Assembly: GCA_947507875.1 (NCBI GenBank)
Contig: CANNQP010000016.1
Span: forward strand, 1 to 64,000
Source: Verrucomicrobiaceae bacterium
GTDB taxonomy: Bacteria; Verrucomicrobiota; Verrucomicrobiia; Verrucomicrobiales; Verrucomicrobiaceae
Direction: 5' to 3'
DNA: 64,000 bases
In this document: positions 7,920 through 16,900 of the stretch, one piece after another
Layout: the number at the start of each line of letters is the position of its first letter
Numbering within the stretch: the first letter of the stretch is position 1
Notes under the pieces: model-generated
Told to the model about the DNA's origin: nothing
Databases searched by the model: none
What the model saw: only the letters and a program-made list of their open reading frames with translations
Position numbers and translations under genes: made by a program

Positions 7920-9401
7920 ATGCCTGCCACAGCCTACACTCAGCTCTGCGATCATGTCCGTGAGGTCGCCCTTCTCTCCTCCATGGAGTCCACCCTTTCC
8001 TGGGATCAAGAGACCTACATGCCAGCCAAGGCCTTGTCCTACCGAGCCCGTCAGATGTCATGGCTGAGTGGAAAGGCGCATGCCATGGCCACCGGGCGCA
8101 TGATGCAGAAGCTGATCCAGCAGGCGCAGGCTGCACGTTTGCCCTCGGAGGCGATGACTCGCAACGTGCGGGTGATGGCGGAGGACTTTGAGCGCAATGC
8201 CCGCATCCCAAACCGCCTCGTGGTGGAGGAAAGTGAACTCACGGCTCATGCCAAGCACGCCTGGGCAGAGGCACGGCGCACGTCGGACTTCAGCCTCTTC
8301 GCGCCGCACTTGGAGAAGTTGCTCGGCATCGCCCGGAAAAAAACGGACCTTTGGGGGTATGCGGATGAACCTTATGATGCGCTGCTGCATACGTATGAGC
8401 GTGGCACTCGCACGCGCGAAGTGGCTGAGCTCTTTGCCCGGCTGAAGCCTGAGCTGACGCGCACCGCCCGTGCCGCCGTGGAGAAGGGCAAGTCCGTGAA
8501 GCCAAACCTGCTGCGTGGTCGCTATCCCGTGGAAAAGCAAAAGCAACTGAACGCTGAAATCGCGGCCAGCATCGGCTTCGATTTCAGCGCAGGGCGCATC
8601 GACACCACCGCGCATCCCTTTTGCACCACCCTCGGCCCGCGTGATGTGCGTCTGACTACGCGCTACGATGAATCCGATTTCACCTCGTCGCTCTTTGGCG
8701 TGCTGCACGAGGCAGGACATGGGCTCTATGAACTGGGCTTGCCCGAAGAAGACTTTGGTCTGCCCTCGGGCCGCGCCTGCTCCCTGGGTATTCATGAATC
8801 ACAGAGCCGGCTTTGGGAAAATCATGTGGGTCGCTCACGCGCCTTCTGGCAGCATTGGTTGCCGCGTGCGGTGGAGTTTTTCACGCATCTCAAAAAGCTA
8901 TCGCTCGATGACTTCCTGGCCGCCATCCACCGTTCGGAATATTCCTTCATCCGGGTGGAGGCGGACGAAGCCACCTACGATCTTCACATCCTGCTTCGCT
9001 TTGACATTGAGCGCCGACTTGTCTCAGGAACGCTGGCGGTCAAAGACGTGCAAGAGGCCTGGAATGCGCTTTTTGCCGAGCTTTTTGGCATGACCCCGCC
9101 AGATGCCGCACGCGGTTGCCTGCAGGACATTCACTGGAGCATGGGAGGGCTCGGCTACTTTGCCACCTACACCCTTGGCAATTTGAATGCAGCCCAGCTC
9201 TTCGCCGCGGCCCGCCGCCAAAAGCGCGTCGCTACAGCCATGGATGCTGCGGATTACGGTCCTCTTTTGGCTTGGTTGCGGGAAAAAGTCCACGCTCAGG
9301 GCGGTGCACACCTGCCGGGTGAAATCATGCGCCACGCCACGGGCAAGAGCACGGATGCCAGCCATCATCTGCGCCACCTGCATACTCGTTTTGTTGCCTG
9401 A
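7920..9401 (+). CDS. Carboxypeptidase Taq-type metallopeptidase (M32)
   Basis: About 493 residues from ATG 7920; the frame extends to an ATG at 7866, but family members begin with the conserved AYTQLCDHVREVALLSSMES segment. The zinc site is VLHEAGHGLYE (HExxH), followed by GIHESQSRLWENHVG with the third ligand Glu and the M32-specific HESQSR. WDQETYMP near the start is also characteristic. A cytoplasmic zinc carboxypeptidase that removes C-terminal residues from peptides. queA begins 15 bases after its stop. Confidence 0.93.
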   Translation: MPATAYTQLCDHVREVALLSSMESTLSWDQETYMPAKALSYRARQMSWLSGKAHAMATGRMMQKLIQQAQAARLPSEAMTRNVRVMAEDFERNARIPNRLVVEESELTAHAKHAWAEARRTSDFSLFAPHLEKLLGIARKKTDLWGYADEPYDALLHTYERGTRTREVAELFARLKPELTRTARAAVEKGKSVKPNLLRGRYPVEKQKQLNAEIAASIGFDFSAGRIDTTAHPFCTTLGPRDVRLTTRYDESDFTSSLFGVLHEAGHGLYELGLPEEDFGLPSGRACSLGIHESQSRLWENHVGRSRAFWQHWLPRAVEFFTHLKKLSLDDFLAAIHRSEYSFIRVEADEATYDLHILLRFDIERRLVSGTLAVKDVQEAWNALFAELFGMTPPDAARGCLQDIHWSMGGLGYFATYTLGNLNAAQLFAAARRQKRVATAMDAADYGPLLAWLREKVHAQGGAHLPGEIMRHATGKSTDASHHLRHLHTRFVA

Positions 9402-9416
9402 TCCATTTTATCTGCC

Positions 9417-10391
9417 GTGCTTACCACTGATTTCGACTACCACCTGCCGCCTGAGTTGATCGCCAGCCAGCCGCTGTCCGATCGCGCTGCCTCTCGCATG
9501 CTAGTTGTGCATCGCGACACGGGCCTGATCGAGCATCGTACCTTCCGTGACCTTCCTAGTTACCTCCGGGCCGATGATCTTCTTGTGCTGAACAACACTC
9601 GCGTCGTGCCCGCACGCTTCTTTTCGGAAGATGGCAGCCGCGAGATCCTGCGGGTCGATACCCTGGGGCCTTTGCTATGGCGCTGCATGGTAAGGCCAGG
9701 AAAAAAATTTCGGCTAGGTCATCAAATCCAAATCGGGGATAGTACCGGAACGGTTCAGGAAGTCTGCGACAATGGCGAACGCATCATCGCCTGGGATAAG
9801 CCTGTGGATGATGATAAACACGGTCACCTTGCCCTGCCACATTACATGGGCCGCGAGGATCAGCCGACCGACCGCGAGCGGTATCAGACGGTCTATGCTC
9901 AGGCCGCAGGAGCCATCGCTGCTCCGACCGCAGGACTGCATTTCACTCCAGAACTGCTCGCGCAGCTACCGCACACCTTTGTCACCCTGCATGTGGGGGC
10001 GGGCACGTTTCAGCCTGTGAAAGCCGACAAAATTGAAGAGCATCGCATGCACTCGGAATGGTATGAAGTGCCGCCCGCCTCGGCAGACCGCATCGCAGCG
10101 GCAGGGCGGGTGATCGCCATCGGCACCACCTCCATGCGCACGCTGGAGACCGTGGCCCGTGACCATGGGAAAGTCGTGCCTGCGACGGGCAGCACGGACA
10201 TTTTCATCTACCCTGGCTTTCAGTTCCGCGCCGTGGGGGCTCTCCTCACCAACTTCCACTTGCCCAAGTCCACTTTGATGATGCTCGTCAGCGCCTTTGC
10301 TGGTCGCGATCTCATCATGCAGGCTTACCAAGAAGCCATTCAGCACCGCTACCGCTTCTACAGCTACGGCGACTGCATGCTGCTGCTGTGA
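9417..10391 (+). CDS. queA: S-adenosylmethionine:tRNA ribosyltransferase-isomerase
   Basis: 324 residues, GTG start. QueA transfers the ribosyl part of SAM to preQ1-modified tRNA, giving epoxyqueuosine. Typical segments are DFDYHLPPELIASQPLSDRAASRML, VLNNTRVVPAR, GAIAAPTAGLHFTPELL, HVGAGTFQPVKADKIEEH(R)MHSEW and the C-terminal TNFHLPKSTLMMLVSAFAG. Length matches the family. No other queuosine gene is in the window. Confidence 0.96.
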   Translation: MLTTDFDYHLPPELIASQPLSDRAASRMLVVHRDTGLIEHRTFRDLPSYLRADDLLVLNNTRVVPARFFSEDGSREILRVDTLGPLLWRCMVRPGKKFRLGHQIQIGDSTGTVQEVCDNGERIIAWDKPVDDDKHGHLALPHYMGREDQPTDRERYQTVYAQAAGAIAAPTAGLHFTPELLAQLPHTFVTLHVGAGTFQPVKADKIEEHRMHSEWYEVPPASADRIAAAGRVIAIGTTSMRTLETVARDHGKVVPATGSTDIFIYPGFQFRAVGALLTNFHLPKSTLMMLVSAFAGRDLIMQAYQEAIQHRYRFYSYGDCMLLL

Positions 10392-10451
10392 ATGGATTTG
10401 CTTTGCCTCAGGCAGTTGCGTCGAAGGCGGGGCGGCTTAGGCTGAGCGTGC

Positions 10452-11990
10452 TTGAGTTACTTCGATGATCCTTCCGCCAACTGGAACCGCCGTTTTGCGT
10501 GGCTGTGCGCCGGTGTGTTTGTTTTTCGTGTTCTATTCACGCTGTTTTTCTGTGCCCATGCGGATCTAGCAGGGGATGAGGCCTACTACTGGGACTGGGG
10601 GCGCCGACCCGACTGGGGCTACTACAGCAAGCCGCCCATGATTGGCTGGCTCATGGGGCTGGTGGGGTGGTTGACCGGGGCTTGTGACATCGGCGTTCGC
10701 ATGACGGCGTTGGTGATGGGCACGATGACGCTTGGCGTCATTTTTCTGCTCATGCAGCGGCTCTACGATGCGCGAACAGGTTTCATCGCAGCGGTGCTGT
10801 TGCTGCTGACTCCGGCGAACACGGGGCTGAATTTGTTTCTGACGATTGACGCGCCGCTGCTGCTGTCCTGGTCGCTGGCGCTGCTTTTGTTCTGGTGGGC
10901 GGTGGAAAAGCCGAGCTGCTGGACGCGCTGGCTAGCCTTGGCGTTGGTGATGGGGTTGGGCTCGTTTAGCAAGCAGATGATGCTCGTCTTCCCGGTGCTG
11001 ATGGTGGCCTTTTTGGCGTTTGATGCGGAACGTCGTGCCATCTTGCGCAATCCACGCCTGTGGGTGTCGATCTTGATCGGCGCGGCTTTCCTGACGCCGG
11101 TCGTGCTCTGGCAGCAGCGGCATGAATGGATCACGCTGGAGCACACGGCCCATCATTTCAATGCGGAGTCGCTCGGCTTCGGGCGATGGCTCACCCGAAC
11201 GCTGGAGTGGCCGGGCGTACAGGCACTGGTCTATTCACCGGGGCTCACGGCAGCGATGGTGCTGGTGCTATGGTTGGGCCTGCGTGGTTGGCGTGGCATG
11301 GCCGCACGTGAGCGCTACTTGTTGATGGCTTCGGCTCCGGCACTCATCGCTTTTTCAGCGCTGGCGCTGCGTCAGCGCATCAATCCGAACTGGCCTGCGG
11401 TCTTTTGGCTGCCTGCACTGCTGCTGGTGGCTGCCTGGTTTGCGGGTCATCTGCCTTGGTCGGGCATGATCGCTTGGCGTCGATGGTCGCTGCGTGTGGC
11501 TGCGGCGCTGGTGGTGGCGGCGCATCTGCTCATCCCGGCGGTGTTTTTGACTAGCCTACGCGGCCACAAGAAGCTGGCTGAACTGCGTGGCTGGGAGGAG
11601 ACGGGGCAGCAGGCGGGTGCCTTTCTGGACAAGGCTCCACGCCCGGATCACACTTTTGTCATGGCGCTGGGGCATCGCTACCATGCGGCACAGATGGCCT
11701 TTTCCATGCCACAAAATCCCCGAGTCTATCGCTGGGAACCCTCAGGGCATCCGATGTCGCAGTATGAGATCTGGCCAGGCGCGGAGGAGAGGATTGGCGA
11801 TGATGGTCTGATCCTTGGTTCGGGCAGCGTGCCCGCGCCTGTCGCGGCCTGTTTTGCCTCCGTGGAAAAGCTGGGCAAAATCGAAGTGCCACTGGGCAAA
11901 AAAACGCGCGCCTATGATGTCTTCCTGGGCCGTGGACTGAAGTCGTGGCCACCTCCGCCGGTGGTGAAAAAGGAGGTCGCAAAGCCATGA
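10452..11990 (+). CDS. Glycosyltransferase family 39 (ArnT/PMT-like) membrane protein
   Basis: 512 residues; the start appears to be TTG at 10452. The first extracytoplasmic loop has DEAYYWDWGRRPDWGYYSKPPMIGW, the acidic signature of ArnT/PMT-type enzymes that use polyprenyl-phosphate sugars. About ten hydrophobic segments follow, then a soluble C-terminal domain from about residue 380. Its stop overlaps the start of the PAP2 phosphatase gene (ATGA), a pairing that suggests use and recycling of a lipid carrier. Acceptor and sugar are not predictable. Confidence 0.85.
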   Translation: MSYFDDPSANWNRRFAWLCAGVFVFRVLFTLFFCAHADLAGDEAYYWDWGRRPDWGYYSKPPMIGWLMGLVGWLTGACDIGVRMTALVMGTMTLGVIFLLMQRLYDARTGFIAAVLLLLTPANTGLNLFLTIDAPLLLSWSLALLLFWWAVEKPSCWTRWLALALVMGLGSFSKQMMLVFPVLMVAFLAFDAERRAILRNPRLWVSILIGAAFLTPVVLWQQRHEWITLEHTAHHFNAESLGFGRWLTRTLEWPGVQALVYSPGLTAAMVLVLWLGLRGWRGMAARERYLLMASAPALIAFSALALRQRINPNWPAVFWLPALLLVAAWFAGHLPWSGMIAWRRWSLRVAAALVVAAHLLIPAVFLTSLRGHKKLAELRGWEETGQQAGAFLDKAPRPDHTFVMALGHRYHAAQMAFSMPQNPRVYRWEPSGHPMSQYEIWPGAEERIGDDGLILGSGSVPAPVAACFASVEKLGKIEVPLGKKTRAYDVFLGRGLKSWPPPPVVKKEVAKP

Positions 11991-12610
11991 TGGGTTGGGA
12001 TCTCCAGCTGCTGGAAAAGGTCAACCGCGAGTGGACACATCCTGTCCTGGACTGGCTGCTGCCGGCGCTTTCGGCCGTCGATGCCTGGGTGCCACTCTTC
12101 GCGCTGGTGGTGTTGGTGGTGCTGGTGGTTCAACGCTGGAAAGGCGCGCGCCTGTGTCTGATGATCGCGGTCGCGCTGGGAGTGAGCGATGGCATTGTCT
12201 CCAACACACTGAAAAAATCCGTGGGCCGAGTGCGTCCGCGTGATGCTGTGACGGGCTTGGTGGTGCGTGATCTAGGCCCTGCCAAACTGGGTTTCATGCG
12301 CCTCTTCGTGCCTACGGTGCAAAAGCCAAGCGTGGTGCGCGGAGAGACTCGGGGAAAATCCTTTCCTAGCAGTCACACGATGAATTTCTTCGCCCTGGCC
12401 ACGGTGGTGGCATTGCATCATCGCCGCTGGGGCGGGCTGCTTTATGGTCTCGCGGGGCTCGTCGCTTGGTCGCGACTTTACTGCGCGGCGCATTGGCCGA
12501 GCGATTTGCCTCCCTCTGCGGCCATGGGGGTGCTCCTTGGCCTTGCTACGTTTGTGGCCCTGCGGCGACTTTTTGCCCGCCTGGGCTGGGGAAACCACAT
12601 CGCCGCGTAA
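11987..12610 (+). CDS. PAP2-family membrane phosphatase
   Basis: About 207 residues from ATG 11987, chosen because GGAGG at 11972 sits 10 bases upstream; the frame is open further upstream. The three phosphatase motifs are present: KKSVGRVRPRD (KxxxxxxRP), FPSSHTMN (PSGH-like) and SRLYCAAHWPSDL (SRxxxxxHxxxD). Hydrophobic segments surround them. Family members dephosphorylate undecaprenyl pyrophosphate or other lipid phosphates at the membrane. Overlap with the GT39 gene suggests co-translation and a shared lipid-linked pathway. Confidence 0.88.
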   Translation: MMGWDLQLLEKVNREWTHPVLDWLLPALSAVDAWVPLFALVVLVVLVVQRWKGARLCLMIAVALGVSDGIVSNTLKKSVGRVRPRDAVTGLVVRDLGPAKLGFMRLFVPTVQKPSVVRGETRGKSFPSSHTMNFFALATVVALHHRRWGGLLYGLAGLVAWSRLYCAAHWPSDLPPSAAMGVLLGLATFVALRRLFARLGWGNHIAA

Positions 12611-12623
12611 TCGGCAAGAGACC

Positions 12624-13463
12624 ATGCCACGTCGTTATCTAAACTACACCACAGCTTGGGGCGTTGGCCTTGCCAATGTGGCGCAGTCCGGTTGGTCACC
12701 TTTTCTCATCCATGAATGTGGCTATCAGGAAGCACTGGAGGACTGGAATCATCAGGCCGTGGATAGCCCTTTTTGGCGCCTTTATCACAACCCGAAGCCT
12801 GGTTGCTTCCTGCGCTTTCAGGGGCAGGAGATCCCCTTGGGGCCGGAGAGGTTTGTGCTGATTCCGGCGGACACGATCTTTGATTGCTGCGGTCCGGTGT
12901 CTGCCTGCCACCTTTGGCTGCACTTCACGGTGAATCGTCTCAGCGGTGAGGTGCCGACTTCTCCGGTGGTGCTGAGCGCGACTCCGCTGCTGCGGCTGCT
13001 CGCGGAAGCGGTCATTCGCACTCATGCCCAGCCTGCGGGGGCTGCGCGTGATCAGCGGCTGCACCACGAGAGCTCAGCGCTACTGCATGCCGCGTTTGCA
13101 GATTGGCAATTGCCTGAAACGCCGTCGCTGCCAGCTCCGCTGCTGGAGGTGCTAGCGCTCATCCAGCGTGCCCCTCATGCCGATTTATCGAATCCCTTTT
13201 TGGCAGAGCGAGCGGGCATGGGATTGGACCGCTTCATCCGGGTATTTCGCCAGCACGTGGGGCACTCGCCTGCCGCTTATGTTTTGTCCACGCGTCTTCG
13301 GCTCGCGGGGCAGTCGCTCGCACTCACGGACAAAACCATCGATCAAGTGGCCGTGGAGCATGGCTTTCCGAATCGCCACTACTTCACCCGCATGTTTGCG
13401 CGGCAATTTGGCTGTGGCCCTGCCGAGTTTCGCGCGCGTCAGCATCGCCGACGGGGACGTTGA
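12624..13463 (+). CDS. AraC-family transcriptional regulator
   Basis: About 279 residues from ATG 12624, 13 bases after the PAP2 gene. An N-terminal cupin-like sensing region (residues 1-150, with FLRFQGQEIPLGPERFVLIPADT) precedes two AraC helix-turn-helices: FLAERAGMGLDRFIRVFRQHVGHSP, then IDQVAVEHGFPNRHYFTRMFARQFGCGPAEFR. Such proteins usually sense sugars or other small molecules. Its target cannot be deduced; the nearby secreted proteins are candidates by proximity only. Confidence 0.9.
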   Translation: MPRRYLNYTTAWGVGLANVAQSGWSPFLIHECGYQEALEDWNHQAVDSPFWRLYHNPKPGCFLRFQGQEIPLGPERFVLIPADTIFDCCGPVSACHLWLHFTVNRLSGEVPTSPVVLSATPLLRLLAEAVIRTHAQPAGAARDQRLHHESSALLHAAFADWQLPETPSLPAPLLEVLALIQRAPHADLSNPFLAERAGMGLDRFIRVFRQHVGHSPAAYVLSTRLRLAGQSLALTDKTIDQVAVEHGFPNRHYFTRMFARQFGCGPAEFRARQHRRRGR

Positions 13464-13478
13464 CGCCAGTGCCCGGGA

Positions 13479-13865
13479 TCACTCCACGGGGTAGTGTTTC
13501 TCGCTCACGGAGTGGTCGTGGTCATACACCTGCTCCTTCATGAGATTGCCTTTGCGCGTCCAGTAACGGTTCAGTCCATGGCGTTGGCCTCGCTCAAAGT
13601 GCGTCTCGGTGGAAAGTTGGCCATTGTCCCACCACTCGCGAACGACCCCATGCAGGCGACCTTCCTCAAACGGATATTCGCCCTTGGGTTTGCCATTCTT
13701 GTGGGCATCCCGAGCCAGGCCCGTGAAAGGCTGGCCTGCCAAACGATAAACGTCATCCTTCCATTCCAGGTCGGCGTATGCCGCTTCTTGCGGAGGTCGA
13801 TGACAAGAAACACTCAACAGGCCAAGGCCGAGCATCAGGCAAAGTCGGAACAAGGGACGAATCAT
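13479..13865 (-). CDS. Lipoprotein with MORN-like (YwqK-type) repeats
   Basis: About 128 residues from ATG 13865 (an ATG at 13889 is also in frame). Signal LFRLCLMLGLGLLSVSC gives a lipobox ending at Cys. The mature part has repeats of the form G...GEYPFEEGRLHGVVREWWDNGQ, then STETHFERGQRHGLNRYWTRKG, the MORN_2/YwqK pattern. Some relatives are annotated as antitoxins, but no toxin partner is next to it. Convergent with the AraC gene. Confidence 0.7.
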   Translation of the reverse strand: MIRPLFRLCLMLGLGLLSVSCHRPPQEAAYADLEWKDDVYRLAGQPFTGLARDAHKNGKPKGEYPFEEGRLHGVVREWWDNGQLSTETHFERGQRHGLNRYWTRKGNLMKEQVYDHDHSVSEKHYPVE

Positions 13866-13935
13866 GAAGAAAGTCTGATCAGATCCCACCCTGCTGCAAT
13901 CTTGGTTTGTGGGCGAAAAGAGTTTTGCCGGCCGA

Positions 13936-16900
13936 TCACTTGCCGCTCGTCCACTTCGCGGCGTTGATGAGGAGCTGCTGGTAGGGCTTCAAATCATGCG
14001 TGCGGGCGTCGTGGCCGAGGGCGATGCCGACGATCTTGGCTTTCGGGTGCTGGGTGATCCAGACGCTGGGGTGCGGCTTTTGGTATTTGTCGCTGTTGCT
14101 CGTCTCGGCGAGGACTTCGATGGCCGCGGTGCCTTCGGGAGTGCCTTCGGCGTTCACGTAGTAGAGTTCGTCTTCGACGGTGAAGCTGGCGGGGACGTCC
14201 TTCATGACGGGGTGGTTGGCTTTGAGGGCTTTCACCTCGAAGGGATGAATGCGGTCGTGACCGCGGGCACCGCCACCGACGACGTCGCGATTGATCTCCG
14301 GCCAGCCGGGGAAGCCATACCAGGTGCCGGGATGCAGCATGACGATGCCTTTGCCGGCGGCGGCGAAGTCGAAGAGCGCTTTGCGATAGGCAGCGGTGTC
14401 GAAGAATTTGCGGTTCACGCTGATGATGGCGGCGTCGGCATTCGCGAGTTCGGCGGCGGCTTGGTCGCGGTCTTCGGTGTAGTGAACGGTTAGGCCAGCG
14501 GCTTTGAGCGTGGCGACATCGGTGGTGCCGAAGAAGTCTTTGAAGTTGTGCGAGGAACCGCCGCCGATGACGAGGATGCGCGTTTTGCCAGCTTCCCATT
14601 GCACGGGCGCGGCGGGAACGAGCGGGCCATCGCCTTTGCCGCCTTCTTTGGGGCCGGTTTCGGGAGTGGTGCGGGCATTCTTGCCCGCCTTTGGAGCGCC
14701 GCCTTTGCGGGCAGGAGTGCCCGCATCACTTTTGGGTGCAGCAGGCCCTTTGCCTTCGATGTCGGCGGTGACGGCGATGATGACGGGGGGCGTTTTGTTT
14801 CCGGCGGGGCTTTCGAGGATCAAAGTCTTCGCGACGGCTTTCTTCGTGAGTTCGAGCGTGAGGAGGCGCGGCTCCTGGCCGTCGGCGAGGCCTTCGATGC
14901 CTTTGGAGCCGGGGACTTCGACGGGGCGGATGTAATCGCTGAAGTGGATGCCGTTGAGGAGGGTGAATTCCTCCTTCTCGCCGCCTTCATAGAGGACGGT
15001 GGCTTTGAGTGCGGGCGCTTCGTCCCGCACGGCGGGGAAACCCCAGCCAGAGACGCCGCTGAGGAGCTGCAGACGCTTCGCGGCGACGTTGATGGCCACC
15101 TCGGCCTTCGCGGGGAAGGTCTGTGAGTGGTTGTCTTTGCCGGGGCCGCCTTTGAGCACGATCAAATTGCCACCGGTGGAGCTTTTCGCGGGGTCCTGGA
15201 TGAAGAAGGGCACGCCTTCGACCTTCACGTTGCCGAACTTGGTGAGCTTCACCTGGCCGCCGCGAGGATCGGCGCTGGCGAAGAGGCCATCACGGCTGTC
15301 CGCGGTAAAAGCATCGGCGAGGTGGAGGATGCGGAACTGCTTCATCGCATCGCCGCAGATGAAGGCGAGGATGTCGCGCAGCGGCTCGGGGCCGAGCGCG
15401 TCCAAACCTTCTGGCATGAGGCTGCGGCGGGTGTTTTCGCGCTTGTCGATGTCGCTCTTCGCGATCTCGCGCACACCGACCTGCGTGGCGAGCGTGACGG
15501 TGGCGCTGTTTTCACTGGTGACGACGCCCTGGAGCACTTCGCCCTTTTTCGTGCTGATGTTGAAGGCCCAGAAGCTGGGATCGACCTCGCGGTTCGGATC
15601 GACGATGTGCACGAGCAGCTCAGCCGGGCCATGCGCGCCCATGCCATCGAGCGGCGGGCCGACGGCGACGCCGATGTCGCCGAGCTTGTGGCAGATGGCG
15701 CAGGCGGCGGTGAAGAGCATTTTGCCCTGTGCCGCATTTCCGGGCTTCTCGACCTCCGGTGTGAGTTTGGCGATGATGGCGTCCTTCGCGGCGTTGTTGA
15801 CCTTGAAGAGGTCGTTCGCGCGTTTGGCGATCTGTTTGTTCGGATGCGAGCGCAGACGTGCGACATCGCCGGGGGCGAAAATCGCGCGGTCGATGCTGCC
15901 GGCCTTCACAGCATCGAGCAGGGCTCCGATGGCCTCGGGGCGTTTGAGCATGGATTCGAAGGCCTGTGTTTGTTGTTCACGCTTCAGCGTGCCAAAAGCG
16001 GGCACGATGGCCTCCACGCCTCCGCTTTCGTCCAAAGCGGCCACGATGGCGCTTTGCAGTGCCGCAGGCACTTCCGGACGAGCTAGAGCTCGAACAACGT
16101 ACTCCTGCGAAGCACCTCCGACGGCCACAAGGCCCTTCGCAGCACTCACACGTGCTTCCACCGGCGCGGCGTTGTCGGAAAGCGTGGCGCTGAGCTTGTC
16201 GAGCTGCGCTTTAACCTCCGCAGCGAGCACACCGCCTTTGTCCCACTTCGTCACGAGCGGCAATGTGGCCGAGGCGAGCGAGGGTTGGCCGAGAAGCTTC
16301 TTCAGCGCGGCTCTGTGTTCGTCTGATAGCTCCGGTGGAACAAGAGAATCCTGCGCAAAGGATTTCAAGATAACGACCTTCAAAGCATCCGCAGCAGCAG
16401 GCGTTTCTGCACAGGCCGTCAATAACGCTGATGATAAGCCTTTGGGAACAATCTGTTGGAGTAGAGAAGCCACCTTGTCAGGTGTCTCCGAGGATAGGCA
16501 TTCAATGGCGTAGTCCATGGCATTGGCAGATGCGATGCCAACGACAGCCGAACGTGACCAGTCGTTATCGAGAGCGCCATAGAACGCCAGTAATCTGCGG
16601 CGCACACCAGAATGACTGCCACCGCTTATGAAAAGCGTTTGAACGTCAGTCTGTAGCACACTGCTATTGAGATCCTTGGCTGCAAGCATGTCCAGTGAAC
16701 TCACGAAGCCTGCGGCTTGTTTGGTTGTCATGCTAGGTGGTGCCTTGGTGGCAGCACTTTCACCCATCCCGACGGGGCTTTCCAAGAGTGCCTTAGCGCT
16801 TCGTAAGTTTGCCGCGATCACTAATGGCTTCTGGATCACTTTCGACTCTTGGGGATTGCCTGCGCGCCCCAGCTTTGCCTGAAGTGCTTTGACACTCACG

